DNA of 64,000 bases, taken from Lathyrus oleraceus. Lineage: Eukaryota > Streptophyta > Magnoliopsida > Fabales > Fabaceae. Below, piece by piece: positions 1-10,212 of the stretch; position 1 is the first letter of the stretch, and each line of letters opens with the position of its first letter. The stretch spans positions 341,125,346-341,189,345 of the forward strand of contig NC_066585.1 of assembly GCF_024323335.1 (NCBI RefSeq), read 5' to 3'. The notes beneath the pieces were generated by a model. The model was not told where the DNA came from. It ran no database searches and saw only the letters and a list, made by a program, of their open reading frames with translations. The position numbers and the translations under genes were made by a program.

Positions 1-2
1 AG

Positions 3-1109
3 TTGTATGTCTTAGAGAAACCTGTTCCTGAAGAGGAACCTCCTAGTTCTGCACCTAAGGCAGAAAGAGATGCTTATAAGAAGCATGTCGATGAGGCCAA
101 TGAAACTGTTTGCCTCATGCTAGCTACCATGAACTCAGAGTTGCAAAAGCAACATGAGAATATGGCGGCGTTCAATATGATTGAACACCTGAAGATGCTC
201 TATCAAGAGCAAGCAAGACATGAAAGGTTTGAAGTTTCAAAAGCCCTTTTTCAAGGCAAGTTAGCTGAGGGAGCCCTTGTAGGTCCCCATGTGCTCAAGA
301 TGATTGGGTATGTGGAGAACCTTGAGAGGTTGGGTTTTCCCCTCGGAAAGGAACTTGCGACTGATTTGATCTTGCAATCGTTGCTAGATAGATTCAATCA
401 ATTTGTCCTTAATTTCAATATGAATGATATGGACAAATCTTTTCCTGAACTGCTAGCCATGTTAAGAATTACTGAGCATAATCTGAAGTCAAAAGGGAAG
501 TCCATTCTGATGATCGGAAATGGAAAGAGACAGAACAAAAGACCCACCAAGCAGGGTGATAAAGGGAAAGGCAAGGAAGTTTCCAAACCCAAACCCAAAC
601 CCACGGCTCTTGCTTTGAAGCCTAGTGGAGGCATAACAAAGGAAGGCACCTGCTTCCATTGCGTTAAGACTGGACACTATAAGAGAAACTGCCAAAAGTA
701 CCTAGAAGATAAGAAGAATGGAGTAGAGACTTCAACTTCAGGTATTTTTGTTATTGAAATTAATTTATCTACTTCTGCATCATGGGTATTAGATATTGGA
801 TGCAGCTCTCACATTTGTACCAATGTGCTGGGGCTAAAAAGGAGTAGAGATTTGGCAAAAGGTGAAGTTGACCTACAAGTTGGCAATGGAGAAAAGGTTG
901 TTGCTTTAGCCATAGAAACTTATGTATTGACTTTACCTAGTGGTTTAATAATTCAGTTAGAGAACTGTTATTATGTACCTGCAATTAGCAGGAATATTAT
1001 TTTTGTTTCTTGTTTAGACAAGTTTGGTTTTTTATTTATAATAGAGAACAATTGTTGCTCCACTTATTTGAATGATATATTCTATGCTACTGCACAAATG
1101 AACAATTGA
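3..1109 (+). pseudogene. copia gag and protease remnant
   Basis: This is the capsid-like gag and aspartic protease portion of the copia polyprotein. The first ~160 residues are gag (UBN2-type helical region with HVDEANE and LLDRFNQFV). A basic linker follows, then a CCHC zinc knuckle (CFHCVKTGHYKRNC) near residue 218 for RNA binding. The protease starts near residue 260 with WVLDIGCSSH, where family members normally have DTG, so the catalytic triad is altered. The 5' end is cut by the window and the frame ends at a TGA at 1107-1109. Downstream codons continue the polyprotein in the same frame, so this is a nonsense mutation and not the natural end. Confidence 0.88.
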
Positions 1110-1898
1110 CTATATGTCCTTGATCTTGAAATGCCTATTTATAACATTAATATTAAAAGGATGAAACCTAACGAGTTAAATCCAACTTACCTTTGACATT
1201 GTTGATTAGGCCACATAAATGAGAAACGCATTTACAAACTCCACAAAGATGGACTCTTGGACTCTTTTGATTATGAATCATATGAGACATGCAGATCTTG
1301 TTTAATTGGAAAGATGACAAAGTCTCCATTCATAGGAAAAGGTGAAAGAGCTGATGATCTTTTGGCTCTCATAGATACTGATGTATGTGGACCACTGAAC
1401 ATACAAGCCAGAGGAGGTTTTCAGTACTTCATCACATTTACTGATGATTTCAGTAGATATGATTATGTGTATTTGATGAAACACAAATCAGAGTCCTTTG
1501 AAAAGTCCAAGGAATTCAAGAATGAAGTACAAAACCAACTAGGTAAGAATATTAAAACTCTTCGATCAGATCGAGGTGGTGAGTATTTAAGCCTAGAGTT
1601 TGATGACCATCTGAAAGAGTGTGGGATCCTATCCCAACTTGCTCCTCCTAGAACACCCTAATGGAACGGTGTATCTGAGAGAAGAAATCGAACCTTGTTA
1701 GACATGGTCTTATCCATGATGAGTCACGCCGATCTTCCAAACTCCTTTTAGGGACATGCACTATTGACAGCAGCTTACACACTTAACCGTGTTCCATCCA
1801 AAAAGGTTGAGAAGACACCATATGAGACATGGAGTGGTAAGAAACCACATATGTCTTATATGAAGATTTGGGGTTGCGAAGTTGATGTGAAACGATAA
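1110..1898 (+). pseudogene. copia integrase remnant
   Basis: This is the integrase part of the copia polyprotein, in frame with gag. It shows the HxxxC zinc-binding start (LGHINEKRI, then CRSCLIGK) near 1206-1310, a catalytic core with DTDVCGPL and FTDDFSRY, and the motif SDRGGEYLSLEF. TGA codons at 1194 and 1203, TAA at 1659, TAG at 1749 and TAA at 1896 interrupt it. The TGA at 1203 and TAA at 1659 are explained by C-to-T changes and the TAG at 1749 by G-to-A, the pattern expected from methylated-cytosine decay. Non-functional. Confidence 0.85.
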
Positions 1899-2711
1899 AT
1901 TTCAACTAAGCTTGAGCCTGAATCTGACAAATGCTTATTTGTGGGGTATCCTAAAGAAACAAGAGGGTATTATTTATACAATCCTTCTGAGGGAAAAATG
2001 TTTGTCGCTCGAACTGGAGTTTTCCTAGAAAAGGATTTTATTTCCAAAGGAATCAGTGGGAGGAAAGTAGAGCTTGAAGAAATTCAAGAATCACAAAGCA
2101 TTAATACACCTATGGAGGAATTAGAGCAGGAAACACAAGTAGTTGTAGAAGAGCAACCTGCTCAAGTAGAACAAGACCAACGTAGGTCAAGCAGGATACA
2201 TCACCTACCTGAGAGATATGGATATCTCATAACTGATCAAGGTGATGTATTACTCATGGATAAGGATGACTTTAGATCGCAATCTGGTTATGTGTTTTGC
2301 TTAAATGGTGGCGCTGTGAGCTGGAAAAGTTCAAAGCAAGATACAGTTGTTGATTCTACAACCAAGGCCGAGTATATTGCTGCCTCAAGTGCATCAAAGA
2401 AAGTTGTTTGGATCAAAAAGTTCATTAGTGAAGTTGGCATAGTTCCTAGCATTGTGGATCTCATTGATCTCTATTGTAATAACAATGGTGCTATCGCACA
2501 AGCTAAGGAGCCTAGATCTCACCAACGATCCAAACACATACTTAGGCGTTATCACCTCATTCGAGAGATAATAGATAAAGGTGATGTGAAAATATGCAGA
2601 GTACCTACACTTGACAATATTGCTGAGCCATTGACAAAGCCTTTTGCACAGCAGAAGCATGATGACCATACTAGATATATGGGCATTAGGGGTATGCCTA
2701 ATTGGCTCTAG
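1899..2711 (+). pseudogene. copia integrase C-terminus joined directly to RNase H; RT missing
   Basis: The open stretch 1941-2711 starts with the integrase C-terminal region (CLFVGYPKETRGYYLYNP, then RRSSRIHHLPERYG) and, after VLLMDKDD near 2270, passes directly into RNase H (QSGYVFCLNGGAVSWKSSKQ). RNase H continues with the TKAEYIAAS and LYCNNNGAIAQAK blocks to the polyprotein end. The whole reverse transcriptase domain that normally lies between is absent, yet the frame is kept across the junction. The element could not have made its own RT. Confidence 0.87.
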
Positions 2712-2713
2712 TA

Positions 2714-2725
2714 CTAGTGGGAGAT
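2714..2725 (+). other. copia polypurine tract
   Basis: The purine-rich run AGTGGGAGAT directly precedes the LTR start TGTTGG at 2726, the usual position and sequence type of a copia plus-strand primer. The stop codon of the RNase H frame lies just upstream. Confidence 0.8.
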
Positions 2726-3682
2726 TGTTGGTGTAAGCCCTAGAGGCCAATACTTTTGGTACTTGTATCGAATTATTTATTAATAATAAAAGACTTTTTA
2801 TTTATTATGTTTGTTTAATAAAGTCCCTAGAATAGCTAGTCCATTTAATGTATCAAGTGTGACTTAATCATGACATCCCATTAAACATAAGGACATTATT
2901 CTTAAAGTATATATAGTCGAGCTTTATTGTGAAGTGGGATAACATTAAAGCATTAAGACTATTATGTATATAGACTGATGATCACATCTCATGGATCATG
3001 GATAAGGAGTTATCAAGTCTTAAACATAAGTATGAATATTAAGAGTAATATTTATACTGGATTGACCCGCTATGAGAATATTATATAGAATGTTATACAA
3101 AGTGTCATAAGTTATTCTCATGGTAATAATGGTGTATACCACACTTCGACCTGAAACCACTATGGACCCTAGATGTAGAGTCGAGTGCCTTATTGCTGAT
3201 AAAATATTGTCCGTAACTGGATGACCATAAAGACAGTTGATGGGTACTCCACGAAGCATGCTGAGGGACATGAGTGACCTAGATGGAATTTGCCCATCCT
3301 GCATCACAGGATAAATGTCTACGGGCCCAATATTGAACTAGACAAGGATGACACGGTCTATGCCTTGTGTTTAATATAGACATAAGGGCAAAAGGGTAAT
3401 TGCACACATAAGTATTATCACAAAAGGATTTGTCATATCACATGACATTTTCGTGTCTTGGGTAGCAGTAATATGTTGCTAGATACCACTCACTGTTTAT
3501 TATGTTAAATACGTAATTTAATATAATTGCTAATGTCGCGAAAACCTACAGGGTCACACACAAAAGGACGGATTGATGAGAGATAGAGTAAATAAGGAAC
3601 ACCGTAAGGTACGATGCACTTAAGTGAATTGTAGAATATCCTAAGGTACGGTGCACTTAAGTAGAATATGAAATATGGTAAG
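2726..3682 (+). repeat. copia 3' LTR, truncated
   Basis: This LTR matches the solo copy at 16776-18141 from TGTTGGTGTAAGCCC onward, with scattered substitutions. It stops after GGTAAG at 3682, where the Ogre-like LTR begins; the solo copy continues there with GTACCAAATAC. The promoter-proximal end is therefore missing here. A short block around TAAGGTACG(A/G)TGCACTTAAGT is present twice (about 3602-3665), against once at the same point in the solo copy. Bases 3678-3682 (GTAAG) are the probable 5' target duplication of the inserted element. Confidence 0.88.
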
Positions 3683-3936
3683 TGTAACACCCCAAAATTT
3701 GCCCTCCTTATTCACACATTCATTTTTAGGTCATTTAACATTAGATATATTGCATTTCATCATGTCAATCGGGATTAGCTCCAAGAAGCTTGAACATCAT
3801 CCAGGACACTTTGTGGGTTCTATTTAGATGATCAGTCAACACAAGGGAAAAACTTGAGTTACTTCCAACAAGGGTCTATTCGTCAGTCAAAACGTTAATC
3901 ATGAAGGAGCAAAGGTTTGTTCATGAGATGTCATGC

Positions 3937-4090
3937 TCGCTAGGCGAAGCCCACGTGTTATGCAAAAAAAAATGAAAAACGAAAAATAAATAAATAAAAT
4001 AAAAATAAATAAATAAATAAATAAAAGAAAAAATCTCAGACTTGGACCTCTCTCAAAAGCCCACTAAGCTACCAATATTAGGTTATAAAT
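3937..4090 (+). promoter_or_regulatory. LTR promoter of element 1: dyad, G-box, TATA
   Basis: TATAAAT at 4084-4090 is a good plant TATA box. About 140 bp upstream lies an inverted repeat TCGC-TAG-GCGA (3937-3947) followed by a G-box CACGTG (3952-3957). The second LTR keeps the dyad and the TATA box but has lost the G-box (CACGTA). Transcription is expected to start about 30 bp after the TATA box and to produce the genomic RNA. Confidence 0.65.
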
Positions 4091-5032
4091 ACTAGAGTTT
4101 TCATTGAAACAAAACCCTGGACAAAACCTGGAGAGAAACCTAGACAGAGAGAGTGAGAATTAATCTGCAGCAACCTCCAGGCAACTCTGAAAGGTTCATT
4201 CTGACTCACACACTTTCAGCTAAAGCAAACCCTAACATTGGTTTGCAAATCCAGCCGTGCCATTTGATTTCAACTGATCTCTCCAATCAGGTTTGCCCTT
4301 ATTCCCATTACCTTTGTGCTTTGAAGTTGAATACTCTGAATGTTTGAGGTATGATGGATGAATTTCATTAGGTTTTTGCCCACGGGTTCATAATTATGTA
4401 TGAATGTATAAATAATGCCTTGAATGCTTAATCGTTTAATTTCTGAAGTGTATGCCACAGGGTTTGAGGTTTCTGAAACCATACTATTATCCATGAAAAA
4501 TCCAAAACCCGCAGGCGCTCGTTAGCACCTTCGCTAGGCGAGCACGCAACGACGCTTCGCCAAGCCTTCGCTAGGCGAGATAGTAGCGATCGCGACAGTG
4601 GCATTTTCTTTTTTCTATTTTTCTCTAATCTGACTTACGTTTGTCATAGCATGTTTTCTCCTAATCCTTATCGTCTTTCACTAACCCTTTTGTTGAGTTT
4701 TTGTGAAGGCTCACATGACTTTTGCAAGGATAGCTCGCTGGATATTCCACTTTGCTTATGGGATACCATTTGGGAGATTTATTCTGATTGCCTTGTTGGC
4801 ACGTTTACTTTATACATGTTTGTTTTGTATGTGTTCGTATCCCCATAGGTAGCGTGGTTCCTTCGTCAAGGACTGCCTTTTTGCATGAGCATCCCTAACC
4901 CTACCAACTCATTGATTTTTCTTCTCCTAAGAACACGTTAACTCCTTCTACTACAGGCGAGTAAGTCTCCAAAGGTCGAGCATCCGCTAGATTGCGTAGT
5001 AACGTCGTTCGTCCAAAACCCAATCCATAACC

Positions 5033-5203
5033 CCGTAGTTAGCTGAACTACGGCTTGCTCTGATTCTCATTCCAGATGAGATACGTAGGCATAAGACGCG
5101 ATGTCTTAGCGAGCACAATTACCTTTAACCCCTAGGTAGCCGAGCTACGAAGACTCTGATTCTCATATTCAGGTGAGATACGTATGCAGTGGATGCGACA
5201 TCC
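5033..5203 (+). other. tandem triple-hairpin module near the LTR 3' end
   Basis: Two copies of a three-stem module about 102 bp apart. Copy 1: CCGTAGTT/AACTACGG (5033-5053), CTCAT/ATGAG (5066-5080), AAGAC/GTCTT (5093-5107). Copy 2: GTAGC/GCTAC (5136-5148), CTCAT/GTGAG (5162-5177), GGATG/CATCC (5191-5203). ATACGTA(G/T)GCA follows the middle stem in both copies. The first and last stems differ in sequence between copies but remain paired. Related blocks occur in the solo LTRs near 38375-38445 and 16141-16159 (minus) and, more weakly, in element 2. The position fits transcribed LTR sequence. Confidence 0.6.
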
Positions 5204-5521
5204 GTGCGAGTCATTTTCTTTTTACCCTTTTTTTTATAGTAAATAACACATTAGATAAACCCACACCCTTTAGACAAGAACTACAAAAGTGGATCCGGTA
5301 GAGTACTACGGATGCGTAGGAGTGTTAATACCTTCCCTTCGCATAATCGACTCCCGAACCCAAGATTTGGTTGCGAGACCCTGTCTTGTCCTTTCCTTTT
5401 TCCAGGTTTACTTCGAGCGTTTCCTTTCCCTCCTTTGGGATAAATAACGCACGGTGGCGACTCTCCTGTCTTTCTTCGCCGATTGTTTTTTTTCGCATTC
5501 CATTTTTCAGGTTGCGACAGC

Positions 5522-5539
5522 TGGCGACTCTGCTGGGGA
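5522..5539 (+). other. primer binding site, tRNA-Arg type
   Basis: TGGCGACTCTGCTGGGGA lies two bases after the LTR end at 5519. This is the primer site characteristic of Ogre elements, which are known to use a tRNA-Arg primer for minus-strand synthesis. Confidence 0.88.
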
Positions 5540-6500
5540 CCCGGTTTCCCTAAGCGAGTCCCTCCTAGCTTTTGTAGGTTGTTTGTTTATTGAGTGTTTA
5601 TTCTTTTGTACAGTTATTTATCTTTCAGCATTTACCTGCTTTATTGCATTGTGTACATATGACTGCCGTATCTGTTGGTTCTGTTTGTGAGATGAGTTCT
5701 ATACCCGAACTCGAGTGCACGTAGGATAGGAGAATGGCATAGTCTTGTTGACTTGTGTGGAGTTATTCCTTAGCAAGTTGACTTGCAAGCCCATTCACTT
5801 GGTGGAGGTGGAGGTCATGTTGGGATCAATAATGTCACACAAGTAAGTTGTGGTTAGACATTACTTTTTCCAATATAGACCTTAGAAGCCAAGGACCTTA
5901 GTTTACCAAACTCATCTTGGCCTATTCGTAGGACATAGTGCGAAAGTCGTTCAAGTGTAAGATTTGATATGATTGTTACGCGATACTACACTCATAAGAG
6001 TCTCTCTTGAGAATATTTTTGGAATACGAGTAGTTGTTCCTCCGATAATATCTGAAAGATGGGATTATGACTATGGGAACCTTTTGTAGAACATGTTTGG
6101 CAGGTTTAAACCTTAGTACACTCCCTTTGGGTGGTTCTTAACCTAAACTCCATGCTCGTGACTTGCAACAAACCCTTGATTCATGGTTGATCCGTTCAGG
6201 TATCCTTAATATCAATCAAACTTGGGTGTTGATAAGGTGTAAACCATAATCCACCAAAAATGGATGGTTGATATTAAGGATAACATGATCCATCCCATGA
6301 CCTTTGTTTGGTGTGCTTTGCTTGATCCTCTTAATTTCTCTCCAGGCAGTGCAACCTGACAGATGTTCAAGCGGATCCAGCAATTCTGATTGACATGCCA
6401 TTGCATTGCATAACATCATATGCATATTTGCATCCAACATCTCATGCTTATTCATTTGCAGGGTATTCCCTTTTTAAGGGGGGCCTTACAATCGAATAAG
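5540..6500 (+). other. 5' leader of element 1 with conserved stem-loop
   Basis: This non-coding leader is strongly similar to the leader of element 2 (about 51315-51955), including GATGAGTTCTATACCCGAAC and the region before the coding part. It contains a 15-bp perfect inverted repeat (6201-6215 with 6268-6282), with an inner stem ATCCA/TGGAT. No credible protein is encoded. Similarity ends at about 6330, where element 2 goes on to ORF1, which element 1 lacks. Confidence 0.75.
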
Positions 6501-6502
6501 CA

Positions 6503-8932
6503 GTGCATCGCATACCATACATACTAACCCTTGTTTGTTTTGCAGGTGTCACCGCAGTGTCTAATGTTTGTTCCCTGTTGCAGGCAGTTATTGGTCCCAA
6601 GAGAGTTCACAGGTACCCGACGAAGGAAAACCGTCTACGACTAGCAATGGACCAAATACAGAAAGAACTGGCTGATATGCGTGAAAGGATGGATCAGTTC
6701 ATGACATTGATGACTGGTATGGCAGAAGGCCAGGCGAAGCTGAAGGAATTGGTTGAGCAACCGAGGCCCGATCCAGAGGTGGAAATACCAAGTGATGAGG
6801 GGAACCCTGGTAACCCTGGGAACGTTGATAACCCTGTGAACACTGGAAACGCGGGTAACGCAAATGTTGATGGAAACCCGGGTAATGTTGGCAACACGGG
6901 AAATGTTGGGAATGGTATTGGCGGAAGGTACAATGCGAATCAAGGAATTCGGATTAACGGGCGCCCCGTTACTAAAGATTATTAGTATGATCAATTCTCT
7001 GTGCACGACGAAGCCCATGAGACCACTTGCCGTATGGATGAGCTTGCTGAGAAGCTCAAATCTTTGGAGTCTCAAAATTCCTTAGGTTTTGATGTCACAA
7101 ATCTTGGTCTGGTTCAAGGAGTAAGGATCCCTCACAAGTTCAAACCCCCTACTTTTGAGAAATACAACGGGGGCTTCTTGCCCACGCACTCATCTCCAAT
7201 CTTATCTGGGAAGGTTGGGAGCTTACACTGAAGATGAAAAGCTGTGGATGTACTATTTTGAAGACAGTTAACTAGAGCTTCTCGTGAATGGTATTCTCAT
7301 TTGTCTCGTACTACCATCAAGAGCTGGAAAGACTTGGCAGAGGCTTTTGTCAAGCAATATCAATACAACTTGGACATGGCTCCAAATCGGACCTTGTTGC
7401 AAGGAATGTCTCAGACTGCCAAGGAAACCTTTAGAGAATATGCTCAGCGTTGGAGACAGATTGCTGCATCCGTCCAACCCCCTATGTCTGAAAGGGAGAT
7501 GGCGAACATGTTCATGAACACTCTTCAAGGCAATTATATCGAGAGATTGGCTGCTTGCCCGTCAATCAGCTTTGCAGAGATAGTAATTGATGGAGAAAGG
7601 ATCGAGAGTCTGTTGAAGATGGGTTGAATTCAAGACAACAGTGCTTCCAACTCATCAGTTCCCAAGAAACCGTTTGCTGGTAACGGTCAGCGAAGAAGAG
7701 AAGGTGAGACGAGCGTTGTATATGCCGGCAGAGGCAGGGGCAGAGGACGCCCTAATTATTATCAAGATCAAGTGGCCGCAGTCACTATTCCAACACTTGT
7801 TCCTCAACCGCAGTATCATCCGCAACAGCAACCCAGGTATAACAATCAACAACAAGGAGGTAATCCGGGTCAGCAGAGACCCTATCAACAACATCCAAGG
7901 TAGGCGGACCGGGTCATTGAGCCAATCCCAATGCCTTATTCTATATTACTTCCCAAGCTGATTGGAATGAATCTGGTTACGTTGAGAACTCTGGCCCCAC
8001 CGGTCGATCCCAACAATCTGCCTAGAGGTTATGATGTCAACGTCAGATGTGTTTTTCACTCCAACGCACCTGGCCATACTACATATAATTGCAAGGCTCT
8101 CCAGCTAAAGGTACAAGATTTGAGAGATGCCCAGGCCATCAATTTTTCTCCGGTGCCTAATGTTATCCAAAACCCGATGCCAGCTCACGGCGGGCAGAGG
8201 ATTAATGCTGTTGATAGTAGGGAAACTTTGAATTTGGTTTCTGATGTGACTAAAGTGAAGACTTCGCTATCGGTGGTCAAAGATCGACTCTTGAAAGGAC
8301 GGATTTTCCCGGGCTGTGGGGAAGAGTGCAGAAATTGTCAAGACGCCGAGAACGGATGTGATAATTTGAGAAGGGGTATTCAGCAACTGATAGATGAAGG
8401 TTGTCTTCAATTCGATCAGACTCGTCCAGTGAAGAATGATGTGTCAACAGTAACGTTTTCTTTCACTCCTAAAGAAATATATGTTCCCGAGAGACCCACT
8501 CCGACAACAATATATTTCCCAGAAAGTCCAGCACCAATTTACTCTAACAACCCTCAACCGACTTTGATTGGTCCGGTCACCATCACGGTACCAGGACCTG
8601 TTCCGTATGAGAAAGACAGTGCTATCCCGTGGCACTATGGGGCTGATATCTACTGCCAGGGGCAGAAAGTTAACGAAGAAGACATTGACATTGGTAGCTC
8701 CGCTGTAGACAATGTTGGAGGAATTGGTGGCTTCACTCGGAGTGGACGCCTATTTGCACCATCAACATTACGCACGATTATTGAAGCTGAGGCAGCTGCC
8801 AAGGCTAAAGGAAAACAGGTAGCCACCGAAGAGGTTACTACTGAGGAAGCTCCTCCTAAGACTGCATTCGAGAAGGAAGTGGATGAGTTTATGAGGATTA
8901 TCAAGAAAAGTGACTACAAGGTAGTCGACTAG
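6503..8932 (+). pseudogene. Ogre-like gag, element 1, with nonsense and frameshift damage
   Basis: Gag begins around the ATG at 6647 (MDQIQKELADMRERMDQF, coiled-coil-like). A Gly/Asn/Pro-rich stretch follows (GNPGNPGNVDN). The capsid core reads WKDLAEAFVKQYQYNLDMAP and ETFREYAQRWRQ around 7325-7460. A Gln/Pro-rich linker leads to a zinc-knuckle-like CVFHSNAPGHTTYNC near 8050. One frame carries most of it, with in-frame stops at 6983 (TAG), 7625 (TGA), 7901 (TAG) and 8930 (TAG). A shift at a G run near 7168 is compensated near 7270. The TAG at 8930 stands where element 2 encodes Gln. Not functional. Confidence 0.85.
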
Positions 8933-9982
8933 CTAAATCAGACACCCTCAAAGATCTCCATTCTCTCACTATTGATGTGCTCTGAGGCACACAGAACAGC
9001 CTTGTTGAAAGTACTGAATATGGCCTATGTTCCACCAGAGATAACTGTTAACCAGTTGGAGTCGGTAGTCTCGAATGTACACACTAGCCATGCGCTAGGT
9101 TTCACCGATTATGACCTGATACCTGAGGGCAGGAATCATAACAAATCCTTGCATATCATAATGGAATGCAAAGGGACGGTGCTTTCCCATGTTTTGGTTG
9201 ATACAGGTTCTTCTCTGAATGTTCTCCCAAAGAAAGCCTTGACGAAGTTGGATTGCGATGACGCCAGCCTGAGGCCGAGTAATTTAGTTGTAAGGGCTTT
9301 TGATGGCTCTAAGCGAGCTGTTTGTGGCGAAGTTGAGTTGCTAGTTAAGATTGGACCGCAGGTATTCAAGAGTACCTTTTATGTGATGGATATCCAACCT
9401 GCCTATAGTTGTCTGCTAGGTCGACCCTGGATTCATGCTGCCGGTGTTGTTACTTCTACTCTCCACCAGAAGCTCAAATATGGACTAGAAGGTCAGGTCG
9501 TCACCGTCTGTGGTGAAGAGGATATTTTTGTTAGCCACCTGTCTACATTTAAGTATGTGGAGATGGATGGCGAGATGCATGAGATGCTGTGTCAGGGCTT
9601 CGAAGCCATAAACATCAGTGAGGTCGCGCCTGAAACTGTCTTTTCACCTGAGTCTGAGAAGGTCGGGACTTCTATCTCTTCATACAAGCAAGTTGTTGAA
9701 GTGGTTAAGGCTGGTAATGCCCAAGGCTGGGGCAAATTTGTGGAGCCAATCATAAAAGAAGACAAGTTTGGATTGGGGTATACTCCGGGGTCTCAGAAGA
9801 ATGAAGTCGGTACTTTCTCCAGCGGGGGTTTGGTTTCTCCCCACATCGTCAATGCTGCAGATGAAGACAAGGCTGACAGCGACTGTGACTTAGATAGCTG
9901 GATTCGCCCGTGTGTCCCAGGAGAAAAGCTCGATAATTGGTCGTCTGAAAAAGTCGTCCGGTTTACTCTACTGAAGGAGTAA
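8933..9982 (+). pseudogene. Ogre-like protease region, element 1
   Basis: This continues the gag frame past the TAG at 8930. The aspartic protease core is visible as LVDTGSSLNVLPKKAL near 9195-9240 and SCLLGRPWIHAAGVV near 9408-9450. A C-terminal extension ends at the TAA at 9980-9982. The protease motif itself is intact, and the frame from the methionine at 8972 to 9982 is open, but it is separated from gag by a nonsense codon and from any RT by deletion. Protein of this type would mature gag-pol inside the particle. Confidence 0.83.
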
Positions 9983-10212
9983 TTTTTATTTTTTTCCTTT
10001 TATCACATGCATAACAAAGTCTTACACTTTGACCAAGGTGTAATGACTCATCTGTAGGACCATCCATTTAGTTACATTTCGCAATTATTTTCATCATCAA
10101 TAAAGGACAGCTTTTGCAAACAATTTTGTGTTCTCTTTCTTTCAATTATATTTACTTTTACAAAAACGGCAATGTTTCTTTTTCATGTTTCTTTTTCGTT
10201 TTTCTTTCCAAA
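9983..10212 (+). other. probable Ogre intron remnant between protease and pol
   Basis: About 230 T-rich bases lie between the protease stop and the start of pol-like sequence, where Ogre elements are known to carry an intron that is spliced to make gag-pol. I could not fix the donor and acceptor here. The equivalent gap in element 2 (57102-57346) ends with a convincing TTATGCAG acceptor. Confidence 0.55.

Larger units (their letters stand above)
1..3682 (+). mobile_element. Ty1/copia LTR retrotransposon, 5'-truncated by window edge, RT-deleted
   Basis: The order gag, zinc knuckle, protease, integrase, (RT missing), RNase H, polypurine tract, LTR is that of Ty1/copia, where integrase precedes RT. 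All coding pieces lie in one reading frame from position 3 to 2711, broken only by nonsense codons near 1107, 1194, 1203, 1659, 1749 and 1896, with no frameshift seen. The 3' LTR starts at 2726 with TGTTGG and is cut at 3682 by insertion of the Ogre-like element. A solo LTR of the same family lies at 16776-18141. The 5' LTR is outside the window. Confidence 0.9.
3683..5519 (+). repeat. 5' LTR of Ogre-like element 1
   Basis: This LTR of about 1837 bp begins TGTAACACCCC and ends GTTGCGACA just before the PBS. It is matched by the LTR starting at 13981 with many point differences, so this is not a very young insertion. It holds a TATA box near 4084, clusters of TCGC-TAG-GCGA dyads (3937 and 4515-4590) and two copies of a hairpin module at 5033-5203. 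Short open frames inside it are not genes. Confidence 0.9.
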
